Positions 1-9,671 of a stretch of DNA of 64,000 nucleotides are shown in pieces. The translations under genes were made by a program, and so were the position numbers. Position 1 is the first letter of the stretch; each line of letters opens with the position of its first letter. The stretch comes from Marinobacter koreensis (GTDB lineage Bacteria; Pseudomonadota; Gammaproteobacteria; Pseudomonadales; Oleiphilaceae): the NCBI RefSeq assembly GCF_023156285.1, contig NZ_JAKZAJ010000003.1, positions 62,001 to 126,000 of the forward strand, given 5' to 3'. The notes beneath the pieces are model-generated. The model worked only from the letters and a program-made list of their open reading frames with translations. It made no database searches and was not told the origin of the DNA.

Positions 1-704
1 TCGCGTTGACGGAACGGTTGGTCTGGAGTGTCGATCCGAATCCGGTTGGCCCATCCACACGCAGCGAGCTTTTGCGCGCCATCCCGTCCATCGTTGATGA
101 TCTTCGGGCTGCACTGCAGGAAATTTCCTGGGACCCGTTTGCAACGGACTCCGCGATCCGTGACCTCGAGCTGGCCCACGTGGACGTCTTTCAACGGCTG
201 GTTACGGCCGCACCGCGGGAAGAGACAGTTGAGCCGCCGGCATCGAAAGACCCTGTTGAGACGCCCGCACCTGATCTCTCCGGCACCGTTGAGCCCGAAG
301 CCCGGCACGCGATCGAACCAGCGCCGATTCCCGAGCAGGCCTCCGATAGCGAGACCGCCGGGATGGCTACGCCTCCGGTCGAGGAAGCCCAAACAACGGC
401 AGAGAGCCCAGCTGTCGGGGCTGCGCCCGAGTGGCTGGAGCGTGCCGACTCCCTGCGAGTTGGCTCCTGGATTGAGCTGACCCGGGACGGCAACAAGGTT
501 CGTTGCAAGCTGGCAGCGTTCATCAAGGCAACCGGAAAGTATATCTTCGTGAATCGCAGCGGCGCCAAGGTGGCTGAATACCTCCGTGAGGAACTTGCGG
601 CCTCCATGGAAGCGGGCGAAATCGGTATGCTTGATGACGGTCTGATCTTTGACCGAGCCCTTGAATCCATCATTGATAATCTGCGCAGCAGCCGTAAAGA
701 CTGA
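1..704 (+). CDS. DUF1631 family protein, C-terminal part (5' truncated by window edge)
   Basis: The reading frame is open from the first bases of the window to a TGA at 702-704, so only the last ~234 residues are present. A low-complexity Pro/Glu/Ala-rich linker (roughly residues 70-140 of the visible part) is followed by a compact C-terminal domain beginning around the motif SWIELTRDGNKVRCKLA and ending in a helical segment. This resembles the C-terminus of the large DUF1631 proteins of Gammaproteobacteria, whose function is not established. The TTG at 6 is an internal codon and not the start. The next gene, ampD, follows after 62 nt on the same strand. Confidence 0.75.
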   Translation, partial: ALTERLVWSVDPNPVGPSTRSELLRAIPSIVDDLRAALQEISWDPFATDSAIRDLELAHVDVFQRLVTAAPREETVEPPASKDPVETPAPDLSGTVEPEARHAIEPAPIPEQASDSETAGMATPPVEEAQTTAESPAVGAAPEWLERADSLRVGSWIELTRDGNKVRCKLAAFIKATGKYIFVNRSGAKVAEYLREELAASMEAGEIGMLDDGLIFDRALESIIDNLRSSRKD

Positions 705-766
705 GAGCATGGCAACGAGAAGGGCTTTGTGATTCAATCGTTCACATCCTTAAATGATGTGTAGCT

Positions 767-1405
767 TTGGGATCAACCTTGCCAGAAACAAAAGCTCCTC
801 TGTCTTCAGGAACCTTCCATCAGTCGGACGTCGAGGCGCTCCGTAAAACAGGGCGATTGCCCGGAGTGACCTGGCGTCCCTCCCCCAATTTTGGTGCCAG
901 GCCTGAAGGCGCCGGCATCAGTCTGCTGGTGGTCCACAACATCAGCCTGCCGCCGGGTCGGTTCGGAGGCCCTGAAATCGCGGATTTTTTCTGTAACCAG
1001 CTGGATATCTCGGCCCACCCCTATTTTCAGGAAATTGCCGGTCTTCAGGTATCAGCGCATGCCTTGATTCGACGGGATGGAACGGTTGTCCAGTTCGTCA
1101 GCCTGCTTGATCGGGCGTGGCATGCTGGTCGTTCCTGTTTCGATGGCCGGGAGGAGTGCAACGACTTTTCCATTGGTATCGAGCTTGAAGGATGCGATGA
1201 CGTTCCCTACACCGAAGCGCAGTATCACCGTCTGGCTGAACTGGCAACACTGTTGATGCAGGCGTGGCCCGATATTCAGGTGGACCGCATAACCGGCCAC
1301 AGCGATATCGCTCCCGGCAGGAAAACAGATCCGGGCCCCGCATTCGACTGGAACCGGTTCCGGGCCCTGTTGGTGACGCGGCCCCTCGACGGAGTCGATG
1401 CCTGA
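767..1405 (+). CDS. ampD: 1,6-anhydro-N-acetylmuramyl-L-alanine amidase AmpD
   Basis: Cytosolic zinc amidase of the N-acetylmuramoyl-L-alanine amidase 2 family. It removes the stem peptide from anhydro-muropeptides during peptidoglycan recycling and so keeps AmpR-type beta-lactamase induction low. The expected zinc ligands are visible: His57 (VVHNISLPPG), His178 (ITGHSDIAPG) and Asp188 (KTDPGPAFDW), with the spacing known for the E. coli enzyme. There is no ATG near the N-terminus, so the start must be non-ATG. I used TTG 767; TTG 779 is an alternative with GGGA just upstream. Its stop overlaps the ampE start (TGATG), the classical ampDE arrangement. Confidence 0.93.
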   Translation: MGSTLPETKAPLSSGTFHQSDVEALRKTGRLPGVTWRPSPNFGARPEGAGISLLVVHNISLPPGRFGGPEIADFFCNQLDISAHPYFQEIAGLQVSAHALIRRDGTVVQFVSLLDRAWHAGRSCFDGREECNDFSIGIELEGCDDVPYTEAQYHRLAELATLLMQAWPDIQVDRITGHSDIAPGRKTDPGPAFDWNRFRALLVTRPLDGVDA

Positions 1406-2292
1406 TGGCGTTAATTGTCTTTTTGCTTGCTTACCTGATCCGCCGACGGCTCGATAATGCCAACCATCTCTCTTCCGATGCGCTCTGGCGTCTCTGGTTC
1501 AGGTGGGGTTCCCGCGCGTCGCCGGGCAAGGAAGGGGCAGCAGGTCCTGCCCTGATCTTTTTGCTGCTTCCGGTAATTATGGCGGCAGTCATCGAATTCG
1601 AACTGTCCAGTCTTGGCTTTTGGGGTCTGCTTTACCCACTGCAACTGGTGGTACTGGTCCTGATGATGGGAACGCCCGGCTGGCGCTCCCTGCTGACGGA
1701 TTACTCGGAAGCCTGGTCCCGGGGGGACATGCAGGCAGCATGGCACCATGTGCGTGATCAGCTCCCGGCCAGTGAGCGCGGTGACGCCCTGTCTCCGGAG
1801 GCCATGCATCTGTCGCTTTCACGGGCATTGATGTTGGCGGTGTTTAACCGTTTCTTCCTGGTGGCGTTCTGGTTTGTGCTCGGTGGTATGGCCGGTGCGA
1901 TCCTGGCGCGAGGGCTGGTTGCGTTGGCAGAACAGTGGCCGCAGGCGTCGGCGCGGCCGGCGTTTGTCCGTATGGCCCGTTGGCTCGCCTGGCCTCCATC
2001 CCGGCTTTTGTGTCTGACATTCGGTCTGGCCGGTGATCTGGCGGGCTGGTTACGGGTCGCCCGGCGGGTGCTCAGTCATCCGGGGCTGGCCACCGGAGAA
2101 GCGCTGATGGCCTCTGCTAACGGGGCTTTGACCGGATATGCCCTGGATCCGGACCGGTTCAGGACACTACATGCCGACGATTGGCTGGAATTCGGTGGCC
2201 GAAGCGTTGAAGCGATCCGGGATCTTCTGAACCGTTCGATGCTCGTCTGGCTTTGCGGATTGGCCCTCATGGTGATCTCTGGCGTGATTTGA
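1405..2292 (+). CDS. ampE: Regulatory signalling membrane protein AmpE
   Basis: Integral membrane protein of 295 residues. Hydrophobic helices are visible at the N-terminus (MALIVFLLAYLI), in the middle (PALIFLLLPVIMAAVI; LGFWGLLYPLQLVVLVLMM; FFLVAFWFVLGGMAGAIL) and at the very C-terminus. AmpE is the conserved partner of AmpD; its biochemical role is not settled. The start ATG at 1405 shares its A with the TGA of ampD, implying translational coupling. A perfect 16-nt AT palindrome lies just after the stop. Confidence 0.9.
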   Translation: MALIVFLLAYLIRRRLDNANHLSSDALWRLWFRWGSRASPGKEGAAGPALIFLLLPVIMAAVIEFELSSLGFWGLLYPLQLVVLVLMMGTPGWRSLLTDYSEAWSRGDMQAAWHHVRDQLPASERGDALSPEAMHLSLSRALMLAVFNRFFLVAFWFVLGGMAGAILARGLVALAEQWPQASARPAFVRMARWLAWPPSRLLCLTFGLAGDLAGWLRVARRVLSHPGLATGEALMASANGALTGYALDPDRFRTLHADDWLEFGGRSVEAIRDLLNRSMLVWLCGLALMVISGVI

Positions 2293-2300
2293 GCCCGGTT

Positions 2301-2316
2301 ATATTTTTAAAAATAT
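2301..2316. repeat. Perfect 16-nt AT palindrome downstream of ampE
   Basis: The sequence at 2301-2316 (ATATTTTTAAAAATAT) equals its own reverse complement. It sits 8 nt after the ampE stop and upstream of the chemoreceptor promoter region. It could be a binding site or part of a weak terminator for ampDE; nothing in the sequence decides between these. Confidence 0.4.
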
Positions 2317-2339
2317 TACAGTTTCACACCAAATAGTGA

Positions 2340-2366
2340 TTAAGTTTTCGGAACTTCGGGCGACAA
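2340..2366 (+). promoter_or_regulatory. Candidate sigma-28 (FliA) promoter for the chemoreceptor gene
   Basis: TTAAGTTT at 2340-2347, then 11 nt, then GGCGACAA at 2359-2366. Against the enterobacterial FliA consensus TAAAGTTT-N11-GCCGATAA this matches 7/8 and 6/8 positions with exact spacing. It lies ~54 nt before the chemoreceptor start. FliA control of chemoreceptor genes is common; this assignment is inferred from the motif alone. Confidence 0.4.
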
Positions 2367-2419
2367 TATAGAAAAGAACAACAATCCAGGTGTGGTTCAC
2401 CATTTCCGTGAGGGTATTC

Positions 2420-4450
2420 GTGAAAAAATTGATCAAACCCGCGATAGCGCTGATGAACCGTCTGCCGATGGTCTATAAGTTCGGGCTCATCAGCATTCTC
2501 TTCCTGTTGCCCATCGGTGGACTTTCATGGCTGGTAATCTCGGATCTCAACCGTTCGGTCCAGACCATTGCACGGGGTGTCGAAGGACTGGGCCAGCTTG
2601 AGAGCGTCAATCGCCTCGTGGTGGCGTCCATGGAGTACCGGGACTACAAGGCGCCCGGAATCATCAAGGACGAAGCGGATATCACCGCGAAAGCGGAAGC
2701 GGCGGCACAGAGGATCGACACACTGCTCAAACAGCTGTCGTCGGTGCCGGATTCCCTCGACCGGTCCGGGACCTGGAAAAACCAGGTGAAGACGGTGGCC
2801 GAAGCCTGGAAAACGCTCCGGGCCAATGACAGCTATCAGGGGAACATGGATCCCCAGTTCAAGTACTATCAGGAGTTCGTCCAGAAGGTCATGGCCCTGC
2901 CATCCTCAATGATCGAGATTTCCGGGTTGGGTCAGGAGGCGGAACGTGAAAGCCAGCTTTTGCTGGGGCTGATTGAAGAGGCTTTGCCTGAAGCGCGTCA
3001 GGCGCTGGGACGGGCCCGGTCTTACGGTATCTTCGCGCTCGTGGAGGGCCAGGTTGGTTATGCGCTGAGCGAAACGCTCAATGGCATATACGATCAGTTG
3101 ACCAACCGGAGTTCTCTGCTTGCGCCGGCATTGAGCGTTGCGCAGGACGCCTCGCCGCGGCTGGTTGCGGCGTCTGATGGCGCGATCGCGAAAGTGAAGA
3201 ACAGTCTGCTGGCCGTCCGTGACGTGCTGGATACCAACGTGATTACGCCGATGCGTCTTGAAATGCCCTGGCAGGACTACGACGAGCAGATCAATCAGCA
3301 GATGGAGCACTTTGATACCCTCAAGGCGGCGATCTTCAGTGTCATCCGGGAGAATCTGCAATCACGTCTTCAGGCCGAGACCAGTCAGCGCAACGCCATC
3401 GTGATTGCATTGATCGGGATTCTTCTGGTGGTGGTCTATCTGTACATCGGTTTCTTTGTCTCGGTCCGGACCGCGATCAACCGCTTTACGGCTGCCGCCC
3501 GTAACGTGGCGGCGGGCGATATGACCACCCACGTTCTGATCCGTAATCGGGACGAACTGGGTGAGCTGACGTCCGAATTCAATAATATGACCGACAGGAT
3601 TGCCGAACTCGTCCGTTCCGTCACAAGAACGACGACAGAGGTCGATCAGCAGGCGTCGCGAGTTAACGATACGGCCTCAGCCAACGCCAAGGCCGTCAGT
3701 CGCCAGATGGAAGAGAGTGGACACATTGCCGAAGCCATGAACCAGATGGTGGAAGCGGTCCGGGAAGTGACCGAGAGTGCCCATCGGGTGGCGGACAGTG
3801 CCGGGGTGGCGGAACGGGATACGGAAACCGGTCGCGGGGTCGTTGCCGGCACGGTGGAAACGATTAACCACCTTGCCCAGGAGATCGCCGATGCGGTTGA
3901 GGTGATCAACCGTGTGAGCCGGGACAGTGACAACATCAGCCAGGTTCTGGTGGAGATCAAGGCGATTGCGGAGCAGACCAACCTGTTGGCACTGAATGCG
4001 GCGATCGAAGCTGCGCGCGCCGGCGAACAGGGGCGCGGTTTCGCCGTCGTGGCTGATGAGGTTCGGTCCCTGTCGCAGCGAACCCATAAATCAACGGAAG
4101 AAATCGAGGGCATGATTTCGAGGCTGCAAAGTGGGGTCAAGGATGCCGTAAACGCCATGACCAACAGTCGGAGCGTCACCGAGACCACCGTTGCGAAATC
4201 CGAAGAGGTTACCGAGGCCCTCGACCGTATTGCCGGCGGGATTTCGACCATCGTGGACATGAGCCATCAGATTGCCCAGGCGGCAGAAGAACAGTCTGCG
4301 GTTTCGAAAAACGTCAACGCGTCGGTGGAACAGATCGGCGAGCTTGGGCAGAGTACGGCGGAGAATGCGGACGAGACCCTTGCAGCGTCCCGGGAAATGT
4401 CCGATCTGACGGCATCACTCCAGCGGCTCGTGGAGGCGTTCAAAGTGTGA
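2420..4450 (+). CDS. Methyl-accepting chemotaxis protein
   Basis: A 676-residue transmembrane chemoreceptor. Order: short cytoplasmic N-terminus, TM1 at about 19-39, a long helical periplasmic domain (~40-325) of a type I do not recognise, TM2 at about 327-350 ([15 protein letters not shown]), a HAMP domain, then the cytoplasmic signalling coiled coil. The conserved kinase-control tip ([20 protein letters not shown] and [14 protein letters not shown]) falls around residues 515-550. I chose GTG 2420 because GAGGG at 2410-2414 is well placed. GTG 2390 would add 10 residues without a ribosome site. It ends against a bidirectional terminator. Ligand unknown. Confidence 0.93.
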   Translation: MKKLIKPAIALMNRLPMVYKFGLISILFLLPIGGLSWLVISDLNRSVQTIARGVEGLGQLESVNRLVVASMEYRDYKAPGIIKDEADITAKAEAAAQRIDTLLKQLSSVPDSLDRSGTWKNQVKTVAEAWKTLRANDSYQGNMDPQFKYYQEFVQKVMALPSSMIEISGLGQEAERESQLLLGLIEEALPEARQALGRARSYGIFALVEGQVGYALSETLNGIYDQLTNRSSLLAPALSVAQDASPRLVAASDGAIAKVKNSLLAVRDVLDTNVITPMRLEMPWQDYDEQINQQMEHFDTLKAAIFSVIRENLQSRLQAETSQRNAIVIALIGILLVVVYLYIGFFVSVRTAINRFTAAARNVAAGDMTTHVLIRNRDELGELTSEFNNMTDRIAELVRSVTRTTTEVDQQASRVNDTASANAKAVSRQMEESGHIAEAMNQMVEAVREVTESAHRVADSAGVAERDTETGRGVVAGTVETINHLAQEIADAVEVINRVSRDSDNISQVLVEIKAIAEQTNLLALNAAIEAARAGEQGRGFAVVADEVRSLSQRTHKSTEEIEGMISRLQSGVKDAVNAMTNSRSVTETTVAKSEEVTEALDRIAGGISTIVDMSHQIAQAAEEQSAVSKNVNASVEQIGELGQSTAENADETLAASREMSDLTASLQRLVEAFKV

Positions 4451-4480
4451 TCGTCAGGACGATCTGCGTCCAGCGATAAA

Positions 4481-4509
4481 AATCCGGCCCTAGAGGCCGG
4501 ATTTTTTTT
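4481..4509. terminator. Bidirectional rho-independent terminator
   Basis: Perfect 9-bp stem AATCCGGCC (4481-4489) / GGCCGGATT (4495-4503) with a 5-nt loop. An A-run precedes and a T-run follows (to 4508). It sits between the convergent chemoreceptor and cobalamin adenosyltransferase genes and overlaps the last codons of the latter (stop at 4490). Confidence 0.9.
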
Positions 4510-5047
4510 GTTCCCAGAGAATTTCCTGCCCCCCGTTTTGCCGGGCCAGCTGACGTGCAATCACAAACAGCAGGTCCGAAAGGCGGTTGAGGTAATGCCT
4601 TGATGCGGTGTTGATTGAATCTTCATGACCCAGGGCGACGACCACTCGCTCCGCACGTCTGCACACCGCCCGGGCCAGGTGGCACTGGGCGGCAGCTGCG
4701 GTTCCGCCCGGCAGTATGAAGTTTTTCAGGGGAGGGAGGCTCTCATTGTGATGGTCCAGGGTCTGCTCCAGCCATTGAATGTGATCGTCGCCAATGACCT
4801 GGCTGCCCGGAATAGCGAATTCACCCCCCAGGTCGAACAGGTGGTGCTGAATGCGCCGCAGAGTCTCGACCAGCTCATCGCCGGAGGGCAGTGTTTCGAT
4901 CAGGACGCCAATATGACTGTTCAGTTCATCGGCGGTTCCCATGGCTTCTACCCGCTGAGCATTCTTGGCGATGCGATTGCCATCTGCCAGGCCCGTGGAG
5001 CCATCATCGCCGGTACGGGTATAAATCTTTGAAAGACGGTTGCCCAT
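4490..5047 (-). CDS. Cob(I)alamin adenosyltransferase, PduO type
   Basis: A 185-residue PduO-family ATP:corrinoid adenosyltransferase, which makes adenosylcobalamin from reduced cobalamin and ATP. The family signatures are present: the N-terminal ATP-binding stretch KIYTRTGDDGSTGLADG (residues 7-23), ELNSHIGV, and the C-terminal helix with CRRAERVV and YLNRLSDLLFVIAR. AGGAG lies 7 nt before the ATG. The gene follows the ketopantoate-reductase-like gene by 13 nt and is the last gene of the valS-led minus-strand run. Its 3' end lies inside the terminator stem. Confidence 0.93.
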   Translation of the reverse strand: MGNRLSKIYTRTGDDGSTGLADGNRIAKNAQRVEAMGTADELNSHIGVLIETLPSGDELVETLRRIQHHLFDLGGEFAIPGSQVIGDDHIQWLEQTLDHHNESLPPLKNFILPGGTAAAAQCHLARAVCRRAERVVVALGHEDSINTASRHYLNRLSDLLFVIARQLARQNGGQEILWEQKKSGL

Positions 5048-5060
5048 CAGGAAACTCCTC

Positions 5061-5960
5061 TCACTCTGAGTGTGGTGACAGTTGTTTTACCTGCTCTGTC
5101 AGTAATTGGTTCACCGGGGTGGGTATGCCAAGCTTTTTGCCGAGGCCCACCAGGTAGCCATTAATAAAGTCGATCTCGGTCGGCTTTCCACGCAAGACGT
5201 CGGCGCGCATCGACGAGGTATTGCGCGCAGTTCTGATCACCACATCCCGGATCCGTTCCTGTAGATCTTCCGGCGAGAGATCCCGGTCCGTTTCCGCCGC
5301 CACCAGAAGGGCCATTTCCCGGCATAGGGCCCCGATGTGCTTCTGGAAAAAGGCTGATTCCAGGAGATCGCCGTTCGGGCAGTCCAGAATCGCCGTAAAC
5401 GGATTGATGCCGGCGTTAACAATCAGTTTGTCCCAGAGCCGTGTCAGAATATTTTCCTCGGCGTGGAGCTCGAGGCCGGTCTGTTTCAGCACCCGAAGCA
5501 CATCCTCGACGCACTGACGTCCAGAGGGTGTCATCGGACCCAGCCAGGTCTTGCCCAGCCCGGCGTGTATCACACGTTCCGGCGTTGGGCGATTGGCGCC
5601 CTCCGTGGTAGACGCTGCCAGAATCGGGCGGTCGGGCCAGGCTTCGGCGACGGATTGCTGGCTACCCAGGCCGTTCTGGAACAAAACGATGGGGGTTCGG
5701 AGCGGGATGGCCGGCATCCTGTGTTGGAGAGCCGTCAAAGTGTCGCCGGCCTTGGTGGTGACCAGAAGTACGCTGATTGTTTCGGGCGTGATTGGTGATA
5801 GATGGATCGGGTGTTCTTCGCCGCTGATGGACTCGAAAATGTAGTCTACATCCTGGCCGGAGAGACTGGCCTCCGGCCGGGATAAGTAGCCGACCTGATC
5901 AGCGGGAAGCAGGGCGGCCCACAGCCGCCCCAGCGCCCCTGCACCCAGGATCCCGATCAT
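5061..5960 (-). CDS. panE: Ketopantoate reductase family protein (ApbA/PanE)
   Basis: A 299-residue NADPH-dependent reductase of the ApbA/PanE family (2-dehydropantoate 2-reductase, pantothenate synthesis). Seen: a Rossmann nucleotide-binding motif at the extreme N-terminus (GILGAGALGRLWAALL), the mid-protein segment KLIVNAGINPFTAIL carrying the family's catalytic lysine and asparagine, and a helical C-terminal domain with REMALLVAAE. It starts 5 nt after the valS stop and precedes the adenosyltransferase by 13 nt, so the three genes are probably co-transcribed. The family also includes paralogues not involved in pantothenate synthesis, so the specific reaction is likely but not proven. Confidence 0.85.
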   Translation of the reverse strand: MIGILGAGALGRLWAALLPADQVGYLSRPEASLSGQDVDYIFESISGEEHPIHLSPITPETISVLLVTTKAGDTLTALQHRMPAIPLRTPIVLFQNGLGSQQSVAEAWPDRPILAASTTEGANRPTPERVIHAGLGKTWLGPMTPSGRQCVEDVLRVLKQTGLELHAEENILTRLWDKLIVNAGINPFTAILDCPNGDLLESAFFQKHIGALCREMALLVAAETDRDLSPEDLQERIRDVVIRTARNTSSMRADVLRGKPTEIDFINGYLVGLGKKLGIPTPVNQLLTEQVKQLSPHSE

Positions 5961-5965
5961 GGCGC

Positions 5966-8818
5966 TTACATGGCCTCGATTTCAGACCGTTGGTTGCTCA
6001 AACGCTGCAGACTGCTTTGGGCATCGCGAAGTTTTTCTTTTTCTTTCTCCACGACTTCCGCCGGCGCTTTGGCAGTGAACTTTTCGTTGCCCAGCTTGCC
6101 TTCGAGACGGCCGATTTCCTTTTGCAGGCGGTCGAGTTCCTTGTCGAGGCGTTTCAGTTCGGCATCCTTGTCGATCAGGCCTGCCATCGGAACCAAGACT
6201 TCCATCTCGCCCACCAGTTGCGTGGCGGACATGGGCGCCTTATCTCCGTCGAACCATTCCAGGCTCTCCAGCTTTGCGAGAGAGATCAGGAACTGGCGGT
6301 TATCGTCCATCCGGCGGCGATCTTCGTCCCGGTTGCCTTTGAGCAACACCGGGATTTGCCTGGCAGGAGAAATATTCATCTCGCCACGGATATTACGTAC
6401 CGCGACAATGACGCCCTTGAGCCACTCGATATCCGCGGCAACGGCATCATCCTGCTTGCTTTCGTCAGGCTGGGGGAAGGCCTGCAACATGATGCTGTCA
6501 CCACTCTTGCCGGCCAGCGGTGCGATGCGCTGCCAGATCTCTTCAGTGATGAACGGCATCATCGGATGGGCCAGGCGAAGTACGGCCTCGAGAACCCGTA
6601 CCAGAGTCCGCCGAGTCCCGCGTTTGGCCTCGGCGCTGGCACTGTCGTCATTGAGAACCGGCTTTGAGAGTTCCAGATACCAGTCGCAGTATTCGTTCCA
6701 GATGAACTCGTACAGGGCATAGGCAGCGAGATCGAAGCGATACTGGTCGAGGTGGCGGATGACGTCCTGCTCACACTTCTGGAGTTCACTGACAATCCAG
6801 CGATCCGCCAGCGACAGGGTGACCGGCTCGTCGTTCACGCCGCAATCCTCGCCTTCAGTGTTCATCAACACGTAACGGGCGGCGTTCCACAGCTTGTTGC
6901 AGAAGTTACGGTAGCCTTCAAGGCGCTTCATGTCCCAGTTGATATCACGGCCTGTCGTGGCCATGGCCGCCAGGGTAAAGCGCAGGGCGTCGGTGCCATG
7001 GGCGGCGATGCCTTCGGGGAATTCCTTCTGCGTGCGCTTGCCGATCTTTTCAGCCAGCTTGGGCTGCATCAGGTTGCCGGTGCGCTTCTCCAGCAGGTCG
7101 TCCAGGCTGATGCCGTCGATCATGTCCAGCGGATCGATGACGTTACCCTTGGACTTGGACATCTTGTCGCCGTGCTCGTCCCGGATCAGGCCGGTGACGT
7201 AGACGGTGTGGAAGGGCACCTGGGGGGTGCCATCTTCGTTCTTCATGAAGTGCATGGTCATCATGATCATCCGGGCAACCCAGAAGAAAATGATGTCAAA
7301 GCCGGTGACCAGCACGTCGGTCGGGTGGAAATTTTTCAGGCGCTCGGTAATTTCCGGCCAGCCCAGGGTGCCAAAGGTCCAGAGGGCGGAGCTGAACCAG
7401 GTGTCCAGCACGTCTTCGTCCTGGCTGAGCTCTACATCGGCTGTCAGGCCATGCTTCTGGCGCACTTCCTCTTCGCTGCGACCAACATAGATGTTGCCGT
7501 CGGCATCGTACCAGGCCGGAATCCGGTGGCCCCACCACAGCTGACGGGAGATACACCAGTCCTGGATATCGCGCATCCAGGCGAAATACATGTTTTCGTA
7601 CTGTTTGGGTACGAACTGGATGCGGCCGTCTTCCACCGCCTCGATTGCGGGCTTGGCCAGGGTCTTGGCGTCGGCGAACCACTGGTCGGTGAGCATGGGT
7701 TCGATGATCAGGCCGGAGCGGTCACCGCGGGGGACACTCAGCACGTGGTCTTCAATGTTTTCGACCAGGCCCTGAGCCTCCATGTCGGCGACGATCTGCT
7801 TGCGGGCGGCCTCACGAGTCAGGCCGGCATAGGCCTCGGGCATGGTGCCATCGATATCGGTGTTTTCGGTGCCGTCGGCGTTAAAGACCTCGGCCACGTC
7901 CCGGATATTGGCGTCCTGGGTCATGACGTTGATCATGGGCAAATCGTTGCGCTTGCCCACACCGTAGTCATTGAAGTCGTGGGCCGGGGTGATCTTGACG
8001 CAGCCGGAGCCCTTCTCGGGATCTGCGTGGTGGTCCGCGATGATCGGGATGCGGCGGTTCACCAGAGGCAGAAGAACGTGCTTGCCGATCAGGTGCTGGT
8101 AGCGCTCGTCCTCCGGATGAACGGCGACAGCGGTGTCGCCCAGCATGGTTTCCGGCCGGGTGGTGGCGACAATGACATAATCCTTGCCGTCCTGAGTCTT
8201 TGCGCCGTCTGCCAACGGGTAGCGCAGGTGCCAGAAGAACCCTTTTTCTTCTTTGTTTTCGACTTCAAGATCAGAGATAGCGGTGTGCAGCTTTGGATCC
8301 CAGTTCACCAGCCGCTTGCCACGATAGACCAGTCCGTCCTCGTACAGCCGGATGAAGACTTCCTGAACGGCCTTGTAGAAGCCGTCGTCCATGGTGAAGC
8401 GTTCGTTGTCCCAGTCGACGGAGTTGCCCAGCCGGCGCATCTGGCGGGTGATGGTGCCGCCGGAGTGTTCTTTCCAGTCCCAGATGCGCTTGATGAATTC
8501 TTCCCGGCCAAGGTCGTGGCGGGTTTTGCCCTCTTCGGCAGCCAGTTTGCGCTCGACGACCATCTGGGTGGCAATGCCGGCGTGGTCTGTGCCGACCGTC
8601 CAGAGAGCGTTACGGCCCTGCATACGCTTGTAGCGTGTGAGGGTGTCCATGATGGTGTGCTGGAAAGCGTGGCCCATGTGCAGGCTGCCGGTCACGTTGG
8701 GCGGTGGAATGGCGATGCTGTAGGACTGGCCTTCACCGCTGGGGCGGAAGTACCCTTTGGATTCCCAGTTTTCGTACCACTGGCGCTCGATATTTTCTGG
8801 CTGGTAGGTTTTTTCCAT
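5966..8818 (-). CDS. valS: Valyl-tRNA synthetase
   Basis: Class I aminoacyl-tRNA synthetase of 950 residues, the usual length. It charges tRNA-Val and hydrolyses mis-activated Thr in an editing domain. Seen: the HIGH-type motif at residues 47-50 within [13 protein letters not shown], the KMSKSKGNV signature, and a C-terminal coiled coil ([22 protein letters not shown]) that contacts tRNA. A TATAAT box on the minus strand at 8871-8876 gives a short leader. Unlike E. coli, valS here is not directly downstream of holC; the 29-bp inverted-repeat element separates them. Confidence 0.98.
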   Translation of the reverse strand: MEKTYQPENIERQWYENWESKGYFRPSGEGQSYSIAIPPPNVTGSLHMGHAFQHTIMDTLTRYKRMQGRNALWTVGTDHAGIATQMVVERKLAAEEGKTRHDLGREEFIKRIWDWKEHSGGTITRQMRRLGNSVDWDNERFTMDDGFYKAVQEVFIRLYEDGLVYRGKRLVNWDPKLHTAISDLEVENKEEKGFFWHLRYPLADGAKTQDGKDYVIVATTRPETMLGDTAVAVHPEDERYQHLIGKHVLLPLVNRRIPIIADHHADPEKGSGCVKITPAHDFNDYGVGKRNDLPMINVMTQDANIRDVAEVFNADGTENTDIDGTMPEAYAGLTREAARKQIVADMEAQGLVENIEDHVLSVPRGDRSGLIIEPMLTDQWFADAKTLAKPAIEAVEDGRIQFVPKQYENMYFAWMRDIQDWCISRQLWWGHRIPAWYDADGNIYVGRSEEEVRQKHGLTADVELSQDEDVLDTWFSSALWTFGTLGWPEITERLKNFHPTDVLVTGFDIIFFWVARMIMMTMHFMKNEDGTPQVPFHTVYVTGLIRDEHGDKMSKSKGNVIDPLDMIDGISLDDLLEKRTGNLMQPKLAEKIGKRTQKEFPEGIAAHGTDALRFTLAAMATTGRDINWDMKRLEGYRNFCNKLWNAARYVLMNTEGEDCGVNDEPVTLSLADRWIVSELQKCEQDVIRHLDQYRFDLAAYALYEFIWNEYCDWYLELSKPVLNDDSASAEAKRGTRRTLVRVLEAVLRLAHPMMPFITEEIWQRIAPLAGKSGDSIMLQAFPQPDESKQDDAVAADIEWLKGVIVAVRNIRGEMNISPARQIPVLLKGNRDEDRRRMDDNRQFLISLAKLESLEWFDGDKAPMSATQLVGEMEVLVPMAGLIDKDAELKRLDKELDRLQKEIGRLEGKLGNEKFTAKAPAEVVEKEKEKLRDAQSSLQRLSNQRSEIEAM

Positions 8819-8870
8819 GGGTTTCTGCAGTGACCGTTGGTTGATTCACAAGGGAAAAATTAGACGCCCG

Positions 8871-8876
8871 ATTATA
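8871..8876 (-). promoter_or_regulatory. Consensus -10 box for valS
   Basis: The minus strand reads a perfect TATAAT at 8876-8871, preceded directly by CATG. The -35 region is not obvious (TTCGCC at an 18-nt spacing is the best I see). The position predicts a leader of about 45-50 nt for valS and makes it independent of holC-pepA transcription. Confidence 0.5.
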
Positions 8877-8939
8877 CATGCTCGCTCTGTTTGCGGCGAA
8901 CCTCGGTTTTGATCTATCAGGACTGCGTTTTTGGGTGTG

Positions 8940-9132
8940 GCGCCGGAGGAAGAGTCCCTTTCCAAAACACGCTACGAGCACCCCTCCGGGGTCCAGCCAG
9001 CAATCACAGATTGCTGTCGTTCGGCTGTCGCATGAAGCTTTGCTTCATGAACGCTCGGCCTCACCCATGTGCGCTTGTTTCGGGCCGTCCTTGGCCCTCA
9101 ACAGTTTTGGAAAGGGACTCTTCCTCCGGCGC
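8940..9132. repeat. 193-nt structured element with perfect 29-bp terminal inverted repeats
   Basis: The left arm 8940-8968 (beginning GCGCCGGAGGAAGAG) is the exact reverse complement of the right arm 9104-9132. The 135 nt between them contain four further hairpins: CCCC/GGGG at 8981-8991, CAGCAATC/GATTGCTG at 8998-9016, CATGAAGC/GCTTCATG at 9031-9049, and GGGCC/GGCCC at 9082-9097. No coding signal, T-tract or flanking target duplication is seen. It lies between holC (ends 9159) and the valS promoter. It could be a MITE-like or REP/BIME-like intergenic repeat, or a folded RNA at the end of the pepA-holC transcript. Confidence 0.85.
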
Positions 9133-9158
9133 TTCGGCCTGTGAGTAGTTTTCGCTCG

Positions 9159-9671
9159 TTACCGCTTTCGCTGGTCGTGGACTCTGGGTTCGATGCCGAG
9201 AGCGCGAAGTTGCTTGAAGTGGGATCTCGCCTGATTCAGTACGTTCGGGTCGTTGTGAGCGACCAGCGCCAGCCGGCGGAAGCGGTCGGCATCGGCCGGC
9301 AATGTGGCGGAGAGGATGATCACCGTATCCCAGTCTTCGGCCACCGGTGGGCATAAAAGGATACCGACGGGATCGGTGCAGGTGGTGGCTGAGTCCGGAA
9401 CGATGGAGTGGGGGATGAACGCGTCCGGGCTGAAGTTCCAGAGCAGGTCGTCGAGCTCCTGGGCCTGTTGCATGGTGTCGCAGACCACGCAGACGCGGTC
9501 GCCCTGCTGCCAGGCTTTGTCCACCAGCTTGATGGCGTGGAGGTTGCGCGCCGCAGGGGTGTTCCTGGCGAGGATGTGGAACCAGTAGCGTTGGTTCCGG
9601 TCTTCCTGCCCGGACGGGCCGGCAGGGTTGCTGCCGGGGTCCGGGGTGGTTTGAGGCTGTCTGTCCTGCAT
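9159..9671 (-). CDS. holC: DNA polymerase III subunit chi
   Basis: A 170-residue protein of the HolC family. Chi links the clamp loader (through psi) to single-stranded DNA-binding protein. Seen: RYWFHILARNTPAARNLHAIKLVDKAW, the segment DRVCVVCDTMQQAQELDDLLWNFSPDAFIPH that aligns with the chi core, and the C-terminal FRRLALVAHND. The first ~27 residues are Pro/Gln-rich and longer than in E. coli chi. Its ATG overlaps the pepA stop (TAATG), so the two are translationally coupled. pepA-holC linkage is common in Gammaproteobacteria. Confidence 0.88.
   Translation of the reverse strand: MQDRQPQTTPDPGSNPAGPSGQEDRNQRYWFHILARNTPAARNLHAIKLVDKAWQQGDRVCVVCDTMQQAQELDDLLWNFSPDAFIPHSIVPDSATTCTDPVGILLCPPVAEDWDTVIILSATLPADADRFRRLALVAHNDPNVLNQARSHFKQLRALGIEPRVHDQRKR

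Noticed and set aside
6752-8833. Long plus-strand open frame opposite valS (693 codons)
   Set aside because: It lies entirely on the antisense strand of valS, has a composition biased by the opposite gene, and shows no domain or ribosome site.
8878-9148. Short open frames through the holC-valS gap on both strands
   Set aside because: They are generated by the inverted-repeat element: similar peptides appear on both strands because the arms are reverse complements. No start signals are present.
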